From positions 1 through 34,673 of the forward strand of contig JAFSVJ010000114.1 of assembly GCA_017445025.1 (NCBI GenBank): DNA of 34,673 bases, in the 5' to 3' direction. This stretch comes from Abditibacteriota bacterium. Lineage in GTDB: Bacteria > Armatimonadota > UBA5829. Below the pieces are notes generated by a model. It had not been told where the DNA came from and did no database searches. It was given only the letters and a program-made list of their open reading frames with translations. Positions 8,528 through 17,163 of this stretch are shown here, piece after piece. The stretch's first letter is position 1. Every line of letters starts with the position of its first letter. Position numbers and translations under genes: made by a program.

Positions 8528-9589
8528 ATGAAAAACGATAAACAGCAGCAAATAATTGATTTTATTATGGAAAATATTTATAATGAAAGGTATAAACCGG
8601 GAACAAGAATTATGAGTGAGCCTCTTCTCCAAGAAAGGTTTGAAGTTGCAAGGCTTACTGTTCGTCGTGCTATTGACAAACTTGTGGAACGTGGAATTGT
8701 AGAAAAAGTTCGTGGCAGTGGCAATTATGTCCACAAAGATTACAAACAAAAGAAATATATTGTTATTACTATTATAGAATCCTTGGTAAACTCTCAAACC
8801 GGAATGTTTTATTTACGACTGATAAATTATCTTAAAGATAAAATAACTGAAATAGGATATATTCCCTATGTGAATTATGAACAACATGAGCATTACAAAA
8901 CGGATGAAATTGTTAAAATTCCTCTCGATTCTATAAACATAAATTCTGTTGCCGGGGTGATTTCTATATTGGGAGATAAAAATGTTTACCAAGAGTTTGA
9001 AGATAATAATATTCCTATAATAGTTATGCAAAGTGAACATATATATAGATATCCCGGGGTCACCACCGATCATCTTTATTATTACGGACAAATAAATTTT
9101 CTTTTGGAGAAATATAATCTTAAAGATGTGCTTATGTTTAGATATGATCAAACTCCTTTTAATATAGACGGCATTTTCTTTTATGACTTTGATATAGACA
9201 ATTTCTTCAAGCAAAAATATAATTTACACAGTATAGTTCAAAGTTTTAATATAAAAGATATTGCAAAACAAATGGAAAAAACCTTAAAAACCATAAATAA
9301 AACTCCGGATTGTATAGTGTTTTTTGATGATACTTTATACACTACTTGTCAAAATCTTTTTACTAAATATGATAATATATTTAAAAACACAAAAATTATT
9401 ACTTTATCTATTAATAATGAATTATATTTAAAAGATTATAAAGTGTGCAAATTGACTTATTATATAGAAGAGTTTGGAGATAAGGCTATTGCTCTTATGA
9501 AAAAATATATTGATAAGGAAAATCCCTTAATTGTCCGTTACAATGTTCGTTGTCAAATAATAAACGAAGAAATTCTCGCATCAAAATAA
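8528..9589 (+). CDS. GntR-family regulator with LacI-like sensor domain
   Basis: This 353-residue protein has an N-terminal winged helix (residues about 1-72) with the GntR pattern RFEVARLTVRRAIDKLVERG and a wing reading GIVEKVRGSGNYV. Residues about 76-350 form a periplasmic-binding-protein-like sensor domain as in LacI and AraR (for example VAGVISILGDK and PDCIVFFDDTLY). AraR-type regulators of this build repress sugar-use genes and are released by a sugar ligand. The start ATG follows AAGGA at 8514-8518. The gene has its own consensus promoter overlapping likely operators and is divergent from the prepilin and DUF4838 genes, so those are its probable targets. The ligand cannot be told from the sequence. 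No clear terminator follows. Confidence 0.9.
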   Translation: MKNDKQQQIIDFIMENIYNERYKPGTRIMSEPLLQERFEVARLTVRRAIDKLVERGIVEKVRGSGNYVHKDYKQKKYIVITIIESLVNSQTGMFYLRLINYLKDKITEIGYIPYVNYEQHEHYKTDEIVKIPLDSININSVAGVISILGDKNVYQEFEDNNIPIIVMQSEHIYRYPGVTTDHLYYYGQINFLLEKYNLKDVLMFRYDQTPFNIDGIFFYDFDIDNFFKQKYNLHSIVQSFNIKDIAKQMEKTLKTINKTPDCIVFFDDTLYTTCQNLFTKYDNIFKNTKIITLSINNELYLKDYKVCKLTYYIEEFGDKAIALMKKYIDKENPLIVRYNVRCQIINEEILASK

Positions 9590-9631
9590 ATTATATATTA
9601 TAAAAAATATTTTAATCCTTTATAATTAAAC

Positions 9632-9661
9632 TTGCCAAAATATATATATTTATGATATAAT
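9632..9661 (+). promoter_or_regulatory. Promoter for the asd operon
   Basis: TTGCCA (9632-9637), 18-bp spacer, TATAAT (9656-9661). The leader of about 50 bases contains a small hairpin, GGACA (9670-9674) with TGTCC (9685-9689). No lysine-riboswitch-sized leader is present. Confidence 0.7.
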
Positions 9662-9718
9662 AATAATAGGGACATTTTACGATTTGTCCTTAGAAATTTG
9701 TTAAGAGGTAAAAGAATT

Positions 9719-10744
9719 ATGAAATACAAAGTTGCTGTTGTCGGTGCCGGTGCCGTTGGGGAAGAAATGGTAAAAGTTCTCAATTCTGAGAATTTTCCTT
9801 TTTCTGAGATAAAGATCCTTGCTCGAAGTTCACGAGTTCAAAATATAGATGGAAAAGATTATAATGTATATGCTACCACACCTGAGGCTTTTGATGATGT
9901 GGATTTGGCTCTATTCTGTGGAACTGAAGGTGCCAAGGGTGCCAGTCAACTCTATGGTTGGGAAGCTGTTAAAAGAGGAGCTTTTGTTGTAGATAATGGC
10001 CAAGATTTCAGAATGGACCCACGAGTTCCTTTGGTAGTTCCGGAAGTTAACGGAGAAGAGATTAAAAACAGCCAAGGTTTTATTGCTAACCCTAACTGTT
10101 CCACCATTCAAATGGTTCACGCTCTCGCTCCTTTAAATGCTATTTCAACAATTAAGAGAATAGTTGTTTCCACTTATCAATCAGTGTCAGGCACCGGTTC
10201 CGATGCTATTAAAGAGCTTGAGGAACAGGTTGTTAAATATGTTAATGGTGAAGAGATTGAACCCAGAAATTATCCTTATCAAATTCTTTTTAATGTTATT
10301 CCTCAAATAGCTTCTTTAAAAGATGAGTTTGAAGGATACTATGGTGAAGAGATAAAGATGATTAAGGAAACCAGAAAGATATTCGGTAATCCTAACATAA
10401 GAGTTTCCGCAACTTGTGTTCGTGTTCCTGTTTTCAGAGCTCACTCAGAATCCATTAATGTTGAGTTTGAAAATGAGATTTCAGTTTCCCAAGCAAGAGA
10501 GGCTATTAGCAAATGGCCCGGATTGGAGCTTCAAGACGATCCGGCCAATAATATTTATCCTATGCCACTTTTTGCAAGGGGTAAGAATCCAACTTATGTG
10601 GGTAGAGTTAGAAAAGATACAGGCAACCCCAACACTCTCGACCTGTGGTGTGTTGCCGATAATATAAGAAAAGGTGCGGCTTTAAACGCAGTTCAAATTG
10701 CTTTTAAAGCTATTGAATTTGGTGTTCTAAAAGCCAAAAATTAG
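9719..10744 (+). CDS. asd: Aspartate-semialdehyde dehydrogenase
   Basis: This 341-residue enzyme reduces aspartyl phosphate to aspartate semialdehyde with NADPH, the branch step toward lysine/diaminopimelate, threonine and methionine. The N-terminus carries the nucleotide-binding loop VGAGAVGEE (residues 8-16), and the active-site motif NPNCST puts the catalytic cysteine at residue 127. SVSGTGSDAIKELEEQ is also typical. ATG 9719 is chosen over the upstream in-frame TTG at 9698 because AAGAGG (9703-9708) is well spaced for it and the fold begins at MKYKVAVVG. It is the first gene of a run with rnj (8 bp downstream) and the YchF-like gene. Length and motifs are normal for the family. Confidence 0.95.
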   Translation: MKYKVAVVGAGAVGEEMVKVLNSENFPFSEIKILARSSRVQNIDGKDYNVYATTPEAFDDVDLALFCGTEGAKGASQLYGWEAVKRGAFVVDNGQDFRMDPRVPLVVPEVNGEEIKNSQGFIANPNCSTIQMVHALAPLNAISTIKRIVVSTYQSVSGTGSDAIKELEEQVVKYVNGEEIEPRNYPYQILFNVIPQIASLKDEFEGYYGEEIKMIKETRKIFGNPNIRVSATCVRVPVFRAHSESINVEFENEISVSQAREAISKWPGLELQDDPANNIYPMPLFARGKNPTYVGRVRKDTGNPNTLDLWCVADNIRKGAALNAVQIAFKAIEFGVLKAKN

Positions 10745-10752
10745 GTAAAATA

Positions 10753-12414
10753 ATGAATAAATTACATATAATTCCCTTAGGGGGAGTTATGGAAATAGGT
10801 AAGACCTTATGGTGCTATGAATATAATGATGAAATCATTGTAGTGGACTGTGGTCTTATGTTTCCGAATGAGGATATGCCGGGAGTGGATGTTGTCATTC
10901 CAGATATGTCTTATTTGGTAGATAATAAAGATAAAATAAGGGGTGTTTTCCTAACTCATGGGCATGAAGATCACATAGGAGCTGTTCCTTATCTTTTAAA
11001 ACTTATGAGTGTCCCCATTTACGGAACAGCTTTAACACTGGGATTTGTTTCCAATAAGCTTGAAGAGCATAATCTTCTCAATACAGCAGAGCTTTATGAA
11101 GTTGAGGCAGGAGATGTTTTGGAAGCAGGTCCTTTTGAAATAGAATATTTCCAAGTGGCTCACTCTATCCCCGACACCTGTGCTTTGATTATAAGAACTC
11201 CCCTGGGGGTTATTTTTCACACTTCCGACTTCAAATTTGACAGTGATGCTGTTAACGGATACACTATTGATTTTGATCGTCTTAAGGAAATAGCCAAAGA
11301 GAATATCATTGCTCTTATGTGTGATACTACCAACATAGAAAAGCCCGGTAGGACCAAAAGCGAAAAGGTGGTAGGGGAAACCCTTGAAAAGATTATAAAT
11401 GAGGCTCCCGGCAGAGTTTTGATTGCTACTTTTGCTTCAAATATTCACCGTGTTCAACAAGTAGTTGATATTTGTGAAAAATTAGGTAAAAAAATAGGTA
11501 TTTTCGGCAGATCCATGATTTCCAATTGCAGAATTGCCGAAGTTTTGGGTTATTTAAAAATACCTGACAATATTAGAATTGACGAGAGTGAACTTTCTGA
11601 CTATCCGGAAGACAGGATTGTTATTATGACTACGGGAAGTCAAGGGGAGCCTTTATCCGCCCTCTCAAAAATAGCTGCTGAAGAACATAAATTTATTGAT
11701 ATAGTAAAAGGTGATACAGTTATTATTTCTGCCACACCTATTCCGGGAAATGAAAGTTATATTATAAAGACCATTAACAGACTTTTCCGATTAGGTGCAG
11801 ATGTTATATATTATCCCTTGGCAGACATTCACGTGTCCGGCCATGCCAATCAAGAGGATGTTCGTGATATTGTCAGCATCTTAAAACCTCAAAAATATTT
11901 TGCGGTTCACGGTGAGTGGAGACACTATAAACAATTTAAAAAGTTCCTAACAGATATGGGAATTGACAGAGATGATATTATAGGTCTCACTTTAGGTGAT
12001 GTTTATGAATTTAACGATGAGACAGATCCGGGTGTGGTTGATAAAATTAAAGCCGGTGCTGTCCTTGTTGACGGTATTGGTGTGGGAGATGTTGAAATAG
12101 GTGTTTTAAGAGACAGAAAACACCTTGCGGAAGATGGTGTTCTCCTTGCTACAGTCACCGTTGATTTAAGCACTAAAGAGATAATCAACAATTGTGAAAT
12201 TATAGCTCGGGGTGTTATTAAAGAAGAATTATACAACAAACTTTTTGACCCCTTAGCTGAAAAAGTTGATGAAGCTGTGGAAGATTTCTTTATTGACAAT
12301 GACAAAGATGATATAGACACTTTGCGTTCTATTGTCAAAAAAGTCTCTGCAAAATATATTTATGAAAAAACTCACAGACGACCGGTAGTTGTTCCGGTTG
12401 TAATAGAGGTGTAA
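10753..12414 (+). CDS. rnj: Ribonuclease J
   Basis: This 553-residue metallo-beta-lactamase/beta-CASP nuclease processes and degrades RNA in the cytoplasm, with 5'-3' exonuclease and endonuclease activity in the family. The zinc site HGHEDH gives His69, His71, Asp73 and His74. Further metal and beta-CASP motifs are VAHSIPDTC, FHTSDFKFD, TTGSQGEPLSALS and HVSGHA, and the C-terminal domain is present. It starts 8 bp after asd with only a weak ribosome site overlapping the asd stop, which points to translational coupling. The GAGGTG near its 3' end serves the next gene. Length is normal. It may be the main mRNA-decay nuclease here; no RNase E is seen in the window. Confidence 0.95.
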   Translation: MNKLHIIPLGGVMEIGKTLWCYEYNDEIIVVDCGLMFPNEDMPGVDVVIPDMSYLVDNKDKIRGVFLTHGHEDHIGAVPYLLKLMSVPIYGTALTLGFVSNKLEEHNLLNTAELYEVEAGDVLEAGPFEIEYFQVAHSIPDTCALIIRTPLGVIFHTSDFKFDSDAVNGYTIDFDRLKEIAKENIIALMCDTTNIEKPGRTKSEKVVGETLEKIINEAPGRVLIATFASNIHRVQQVVDICEKLGKKIGIFGRSMISNCRIAEVLGYLKIPDNIRIDESELSDYPEDRIVIMTTGSQGEPLSALSKIAAEEHKFIDIVKGDTVIISATPIPGNESYIIKTINRLFRLGADVIYYPLADIHVSGHANQEDVRDIVSILKPQKYFAVHGEWRHYKQFKKFLTDMGIDRDDIIGLTLGDVYEFNDETDPGVVDKIKAGAVLVDGIGVGDVEIGVLRDRKHLAEDGVLLATVTVDLSTKEIINNCEIIARGVIKEELYNKLFDPLAEKVDEAVEDFFIDNDKDDIDTLRSIVKKVSAKYIYEKTHRRPVVVPVVIEV

Positions 12415-12415
12415 T

Positions 12416-13495
12416 TTGAAAGTCGGTATTACAGGTATGCCGGGAAGCGGTAAAACCACTGTTTTTCAGGCTTTGACAAGGGGCAAGGTATCTATTCAGC
12501 CCTATGGTTCCTCAAAGCCTAATGTAGGTGTGGTTAACGTTCCCGATGAAAGAGTAGATTATTTTGCAAAACAATATAATCCAAAAAAAATAACTTATGC
12601 TCCCATAGAGTTTACAGACCCTGCAAGTAAAATAAATGTGGCTTCAGCCGGTGTCAAGTTTGGAGCTGAGTTTTTTAGCGATATTAAAAAGTCTGATGCC
12701 ATAGTTATTGTTGTTCGTGGTTTTGAAAATGATCTTGGAGAAGCTCCTACTCCCACAAATGACCTTTCTGCTTTAACAGAAGAAATACTCTTGGCTGATT
12801 TAACTTTAATTGATACAAGAAAAGAAAGAGTAGAGAAACAACTCCATTCCGCCAAAAAAGGCACTTCTAACGCAGGTTGGGAAATGGAGCTTTTAAATAA
12901 GCTTCAAAAGTGTTTGGATGAAGGAAAAAAACTCAAAGAATTGGAATTTACGGCAGATGAAGCTGTGGTTGTTAAGAACTATGACTTTCTAACCACAAGA
13001 GATATTATTGCTGTATTAAATGTTGATGAAGACGAAATCTCTTCTCCAACAAAGATTACAAATGATTTTAACAAATATTGTGAAGAAAATAAAATTCCTC
13101 ATCTTGTGTTGTGTGGATCTATTGAAAAGGAAGTATCAGAACTTTCAGATGAAGAAGAAAAGGAATTTTTGGCTGATTTCGGTATAGAAAAGCCCGCACG
13201 AGACGCTTTAATACAGATTACTTATGATACACTTGGGTTGATATCTTTTATTACTGCCGGTGAGCCTGAGGTTAAAGCTTGGACTATCCATAAAGGTGAT
13301 ACTGCTCTTGATGCTGCCGCCACAATCCATACTGATATTGCTAAAGGTTTCATTAGAGCTGAAGTTGCAAATTTTGAGGAAATCCTCCCCCTAGGTACTT
13401 GGGAAAAGGCCAAGAGTGAAGGAATTGTTAAGCTTCAAGGTAAAGAATATATTATGAAAGACGGAGATGTTATCTTCATCAGAAATAAAACCTAA
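12416..13495 (+). CDS. YchF/OLA1-like P-loop NTPase with DUF933 domain
   Basis: This 359-residue protein has a P-loop GMPGSGKTT (residues 7-15), a helical region (about 115-175) like the YchF coiled coil, the base-recognition segment VLNVDEDE, and a C-terminal TGS-like DUF933 domain (about 275-359: AWTIHKGDTALDAAATIHTD and KGFIRAEV). YchF proteins are ribosome-associated, often ATP-preferring members of the OBG family. The start is TTG 12416, one base after the rnj stop: GAGGTG (12406-12411) fits it and any later start would remove the P-loop. It differs from standard YchF: the usual DxAGL switch motif is replaced by FTDPAS, and the P-loop is GMPGSGKT rather than GLPNVGKS. It is therefore probably a divergent subfamily, not ychF itself. 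Confidence 0.85.
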   Translation: MKVGITGMPGSGKTTVFQALTRGKVSIQPYGSSKPNVGVVNVPDERVDYFAKQYNPKKITYAPIEFTDPASKINVASAGVKFGAEFFSDIKKSDAIVIVVRGFENDLGEAPTPTNDLSALTEEILLADLTLIDTRKERVEKQLHSAKKGTSNAGWEMELLNKLQKCLDEGKKLKELEFTADEAVVVKNYDFLTTRDIIAVLNVDEDEISSPTKITNDFNKYCEENKIPHLVLCGSIEKEVSELSDEEEKEFLADFGIEKPARDALIQITYDTLGLISFITAGEPEVKAWTIHKGDTALDAAATIHTDIAKGFIRAEVANFEEILPLGTWEKAKSEGIVKLQGKEYIMKDGDVIFIRNKT

Positions 13496-13499
13496 TTTT

Positions 13500-13521
13500 A
13501 GCGACGTCTGTCGCTTTTTTT
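13500..13521 (+). terminator. Terminator after the asd operon
   Basis: AGCGAC (13500-13505) and GTCGCT (13510-13515) form a 6-bp GC-rich stem around the loop GTCT, followed by a run of seven T residues. The T run ends directly at the ATG of the next gene (13522). Confidence 0.88.
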
Positions 13522-15507
13522 ATGAAAATGAATTATTCCGATTATATAAAAACACATAAAAATACTTCTGAAAAAATATATATTTGTCCCGGTTATTCTC
13601 TTATTATTGGAACAAGTTATATAAATAAGGGTATTAATTTTAACGTTCACTCCAAATTCGGTGAGGCCTTAACTCTTCTTATTTTTAAAAAAGGAGACAT
13701 AAAACCTACATACGAAATAGAATTTCCCGAAATGTTTAAGATAGGGGACTTGTTTAATATGTATGTGGGGGGAATAGATTGGTCCCTTTATGATTATGTT
13801 TTCAAAATGAAAGGACCTTATAGCGAGAAAGAAGGCCTTTTGTTTGATCAAAAGAATCTTTTGTTAGATCCTCATGCAAGCAAAATTAACGGAATGGAAA
13901 AGTGGGGGGTAAAACGAAAATACTTACACAGCGAAACTGTCTCCGTTGATTTTTCATATAATATGGAGCCCTTGCCTCACATTCCCACAGAAGAATTAAT
14001 AATATATGAAGCTCATGTGAGAGGCTTTACCATAAACGATCCTTTCTCTGTTGCTCCGGGAACTTTCTTGGGTTTAGAGAAAAAGATACCTTATTTATTG
14101 GATTTGGGTGTAAATTGTTTGGAACTTTTGCCTATTTTCGAATTTGACGAGCTTCAAAATACTAATATAAATCCATATACTAAAGAATCTCTAAAAAACT
14201 ATTGGGGTTACCAAACCATTTCATTTTATGCGCCTAAAGCCTCTTACGCACAAGGTGATGTAATAGAAGAACTAAGGCATTTGATAAATGAATTACATAA
14301 AAATCATATAGAAATATTTTTGGATGTGGTATTTAATCATACCGGGGAAATGGGCTATGACGGTCCCACTCTTTCTTTTCGGGGCCTTGACAATAAAACA
14401 TATTATATGTTAGATGAGAATGGAGTGCCTTACAATTATACAGGTTGCGGAAATACTTTCAATTGTAATAACGCTATTGTTCGAGAGTTTATTTTGGAAG
14501 CGTTGAGATATTGGAAATGTCAATATTTTGTAGATGGTTTTAGGTTTGATTTGGCATCTGTTATGACCAGAGATGAAAAAGGAAATGTTCTCGAAAATCC
14601 TCCTTTGGTTGAGCAGATTACCACAGATCCGATACTCGCTGATTGCAAACTTATTGCGGAACCGTGGGACGCATCAGGCTTATATCAACTGGGTAACTTT
14701 TATAGCGATGTGCGTTGGATGGAGTGGAACGGAAAGTTTAGAGATACTGTGAGAAGTTTCTTGAGAGGGGATGAAAATGTTATCTCGGAACTTATAAAGA
14801 GAATAGAAGGTTCCAAGGATTTATATGGTCAGATGACTTCTTCTTCCGTGAACTTTATATGTTGTCATGATGGTTTTACTCTTAAGGATTTGTTTTCCTA
14901 TAATGAAAAGCATAATGAAATGAACGGAGAAGACAATAGAGACGGAAATGATTATAATTTGTCCTTTAATTGTGGTGTTGAAGGAGAAACTAAGGATTTG
15001 GAAATAAATAATCTTCGTAAGAAGATGATTAAGAACGCTCTTGTTATTCTTTTTACCTCTAAGGGAGTGCCTATGATTCTTATGGGTGACGAGTGTCAAA
15101 GAACTCAGAAGGGAAACAATAACGCTTGGTGTCAAGATAATGAAATTTCTTGGTTTGACTGGACCTTGCCAAAAGAAAATGAAGATATTTTTAATTGGAC
15201 AAAGAATCTTATTATGTTTAGAAAAGATAATAAAGATATTTTTTCGGGTAAGGATAACATTAAATTCCATGGTGTAAAGCTTAATGAACCGGACTTATCT
15301 CCTACAAGCCATACTTTAGCATATACCTATGAAGGTGAAGAAAAAAAAATATATGTGGGCTTAAATTTATGGACAGAACCTTTATATTTTAATTTACCGG
15401 AAGGAAATTGGCAAGTAGTATTTTCAACAGATGATAATATGTGCCTAACTTCAGAGATTCTTATTGCCTCTCAAAGTGTTGTTGTCTTGATTGAAACCAA
15501 GCATTGA
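13522..15507 (+). CDS. glgX: Glycogen debranching enzyme, GlgX/isoamylase type (GH13)
   Basis: This 661-residue enzyme hydrolyses alpha-1,6 branches of glycogen-derived limit dextrins. An N-terminal CBM48-like domain (residues about 20-130) precedes the GH13 barrel. Barrel motifs are DVVFNHTGE, GFRFDLASV (nucleophile Asp343), LIAEPWD (acid/base Glu380) and CCHDGFTL (Asp450). The run NEKHNEMNGEDNRDG and QKGNNNAWCQDNEISWFDW are diagnostic of GlgX. The start is uncertain: ATG 13522 and ATG 13528 both fit the family N-terminus, but neither has a visible ribosome site because the terminator T run lies directly upstream. A weak promoter-like pair inside the preceding gene (TTGTTA 13425, TATATT 13448) could drive it, with the hairpin in its leader. 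No other glycogen genes are nearby. Confidence 0.93.
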   Translation: MKMNYSDYIKTHKNTSEKIYICPGYSLIIGTSYINKGINFNVHSKFGEALTLLIFKKGDIKPTYEIEFPEMFKIGDLFNMYVGGIDWSLYDYVFKMKGPYSEKEGLLFDQKNLLLDPHASKINGMEKWGVKRKYLHSETVSVDFSYNMEPLPHIPTEELIIYEAHVRGFTINDPFSVAPGTFLGLEKKIPYLLDLGVNCLELLPIFEFDELQNTNINPYTKESLKNYWGYQTISFYAPKASYAQGDVIEELRHLINELHKNHIEIFLDVVFNHTGEMGYDGPTLSFRGLDNKTYYMLDENGVPYNYTGCGNTFNCNNAIVREFILEALRYWKCQYFVDGFRFDLASVMTRDEKGNVLENPPLVEQITTDPILADCKLIAEPWDASGLYQLGNFYSDVRWMEWNGKFRDTVRSFLRGDENVISELIKRIEGSKDLYGQMTSSSVNFICCHDGFTLKDLFSYNEKHNEMNGEDNRDGNDYNLSFNCGVEGETKDLEINNLRKKMIKNALVILFTSKGVPMILMGDECQRTQKGNNNAWCQDNEISWFDWTLPKENEDIFNWTKNLIMFRKDNKDIFSGKDNIKFHGVKLNEPDLSPTSHTLAYTYEGEEKKIYVGLNLWTEPLYFNLPEGNWQVVFSTDDNMCLTSEILIASQSVVVLIETKH

Positions 15508-15521
15508 TATATGTTTAAAAA

Positions 15522-15550
15522 TTGAAAAAAATATTTAAATAGTGTATAAT
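15522..15550 (+). promoter_or_regulatory. Promoter for the lipoprotein gene
   Basis: TTGAAA (15522-15527), 17-bp spacer, TATAAT (15545-15550). It starts 14 bases after the glgX stop and gives a leader of about 30 nt. Confidence 0.8.
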
Positions 15551-15585
15551 AATAATGGTAATTTTGTTTAAATAAGGTGTTTAAT

Positions 15586-16320
15586 ATGATTTTAAGAAAG
15601 TTTTTCATACTTATTGGTATTTTATCTTTAATGGGATTTATAATCGGTTGCGGAGGTAGTGCCAATACGGATAAAGATGATAATGACGTTAAAAAGACTA
15701 TGGAAGATTTGGAGGACGGAATTTATTATACTCTAAGTCAAATTGTAGATTTAGAGGAAGATGAAGATAATATTCATGTTATTTATGAAAGAAATAAGTT
15801 TGTTACTCATGAAAGAGATGTCACTTTAATTGATGAAGGTATAGAAAGACCTATTGATGCATATATGGAAATTCAAGTTTTCCAAGAAGATGTTACCAGA
15901 GAAAAGTCTATAGATATGACTAACAAGTTCTTCGTTGCATTTAGTGACGGTCAAATCAGTTTGGTTGAATTGGATCAAGATATCCTTGATACTACAGTAA
16001 CTTCCGCAAATATAATTTCCGAATATATTCTTTGTCCCAAAACACTAAAAGCAGGATATAAATGGATTTCACCTAATGGATATTACAGTGAAATTGTTCG
16101 TTTTGAATATGTTGTAATTGAAAATATGTCAAGGACAGCCGAGTCCTTTAGAATTGATACTTATACAGATGAATCAAAAACTCAGTTGGTAAACAAAATA
16201 TGGTGGACTCCGGATATAGGTTGGTGTTGTCAATGGCAGGAATATACACCTGAAGGCGAGCTTTCCGACTATATGGTATTGACAGATCTAAGCTATGATT
16301 GGGAAGATGATGACGATTAA
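15586..16320 (+). CDS. Hypothetical lipoprotein
   Basis: I do not recognise this 244-residue protein. Its N-terminus is a lipoprotein signal peptide: a basic start (MILRKFF), a hydrophobic core and the lipobox IIGC with Cys22 lipidated. The mature part begins with a flexible acidic stretch (SANTDKDDNDVKK), continues as a mixed beta-rich domain with many aromatics, and ends in an acidic tail WEDDDD. ATG 15586 is chosen over GTG 15577 because AAGGTG (15574-15579) is the ribosome site. It has its own promoter. The next promoter begins two bases after its stop codon with no terminator between them. It is probably a cell-envelope protein anchored by lipid; it would depend on the lgt and lspA products encoded at 30.6-31.9 kb. 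Confidence 0.8.
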   Translation: MILRKFFILIGILSLMGFIIGCGGSANTDKDDNDVKKTMEDLEDGIYYTLSQIVDLEEDEDNIHVIYERNKFVTHERDVTLIDEGIERPIDAYMEIQVFQEDVTREKSIDMTNKFFVAFSDGQISLVELDQDILDTTVTSANIISEYILCPKTLKAGYKWISPNGYYSEIVRFEYVVIENMSRTAESFRIDTYTDESKTQLVNKIWWTPDIGWCCQWQEYTPEGELSDYMVLTDLSYDWEDDDD

Positions 16321-16321
16321 T

Positions 16322-16351
16322 TTGACATTTGTATTATAAATGTAGTATAAT
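16322..16351 (+). promoter_or_regulatory. Promoter for the yceD-rpmF-plsX operon
   Basis: Perfect -35 TTGACA (16322-16327), 18-bp spacer and perfect -10 TATAAT (16346-16351); a second TATAAT follows at 16351-16356 but is too far from the -35. The start would fall near 16358-16360, leaving a leader of only about 15 nt. Confidence 0.85.
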
Positions 16352-16374
16352 ATAATGGTGTCACTTTTATATTT

Positions 16375-16887
16375 ATGAGATTAGATTTAACCGAAATAGC
16401 TCTTACTCCCGGTAAGAGAATGTCATACGAACTAAATGAAGAACCCTTAGGTGACATATCCGAAGAAGTTATTTCAAACGCCCCAATACAAGGGTGTTTG
16501 AAATTTACCAACACTCACGGGCTCATTTATGTTAAAGGTTCTTTTAAAACAGAAGTGAAAATGATGTGTGGCAGATGCCTTGAGTATTTTAATGTGGCTA
16601 TCGAAAGGGAGATTGAAGAGGTTTTACCCGTTACAGGTGAAACTGATGACGAAAACTTTTTGGATGATTTGGAAACACCGGTTTTTGTCAATTATGTTTT
16701 GGATCTTTCAGAGCTTTTGCGTCAGTATATTTTGGTTGAAGTTCCTATCAAACCCCTATGTAATGAGTCTTGTAAAGGGATTTGTATTGGCTGTGGAGCA
16801 AATCTAAATACTGAAAAATGTAAATGTGAAGACAAAACAAATAACAATCCTTTTGCCGATTTATTAAAGGATTTTAATTCAAATTAA
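16375..16887 (+). CDS. yceD: YceD/DUF177 family protein
   Basis: This 170-residue member of the YceD (DUF177) family is linked in bacteria to 23S rRNA accumulation and is almost always encoded before rpmF, as here (21 bp). Two cysteine clusters stand out: CGRC near residue 64 and CNESCKGICIGCGANLN followed by CKC near the C-terminus, typical of the non-proteobacterial branch and probably metal-binding. ATG 16375 fits the family N-terminus. The only ribosome-site candidate, GGTG at 16357-16360, is distant and close to the predicted transcription start, so initiation may be unusual. It begins the yceD-rpmF-plsX group. Confidence 0.88.
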   Translation: MRLDLTEIALTPGKRMSYELNEEPLGDISEEVISNAPIQGCLKFTNTHGLIYVKGSFKTEVKMMCGRCLEYFNVAIEREIEEVLPVTGETDDENFLDDLETPVFVNYVLDLSELLRQYILVEVPIKPLCNESCKGICIGCGANLNTEKCKCEDKTNNNPFADLLKDFNSN

Positions 16888-16908
16888 TTACTATTTTAGG
16901 AGTTAAAT

Positions 16909-17103
16909 ATGCCACTACCGAAACGTAGACATTCAAATCAAAGAACAAGATTAAGAAGAACTCATTATAAACTTGGAACCATTACGGTTACTGAATGTCC
17001 AAGATGTCACGAAGCTTGTATGCCTCACAGAGCATGTCCTTCCTGTGGCTTTTATAGAGGAAGACAAATAATCAAGATTAAATCAAAGAAAACTGAAGAA
17101 TAA
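16909..17103 (+). CDS. rpmF: 50S ribosomal protein L32
   Basis: This 64-residue protein has the L32 start MPLPKRRHSNQRTRLRRTH and a four-cysteine zinc ribbon (CPRC and CPSC about a dozen residues apart), with a basic tail. It belongs to the large ribosomal subunit. AGGAG 7-8 bases upstream is a strong ribosome site. Retention of all four zinc cysteines marks the zinc-dependent form. It lies between yceD and plsX, the usual order. Confidence 0.97.
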   Translation: MPLPKRRHSNQRTRLRRTHYKLGTITVTECPRCHEACMPHRACPSCGFYRGRQIIKIKSKKTEE

Positions 17104-17109
17104 TAACAT

Positions 17110-17141
17110 AGGCGTATGAAAATACGCCTTATTGTTTTGTT
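17110..17141 (+). terminator. GAAA-loop hairpin between rpmF and plsX
   Basis: AGGCGTAT (17110-17117) and ATACGCCT (17122-17129) form a perfect 8-bp stem with a GAAA tetraloop. The U-tract is interrupted (TTATTGTTTTGTT). Termination is probably partial, letting some transcription continue into plsX. Confidence 0.75.
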
Positions 17142-17163
17142 ATTTTATCTTAAAGGTTATTAA

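Noticed and set aside
9662..9718. Lysine riboswitch before asd
   Set aside because: The leader after the promoter is only about 50 nt with one 5-bp stem, too short for that class.
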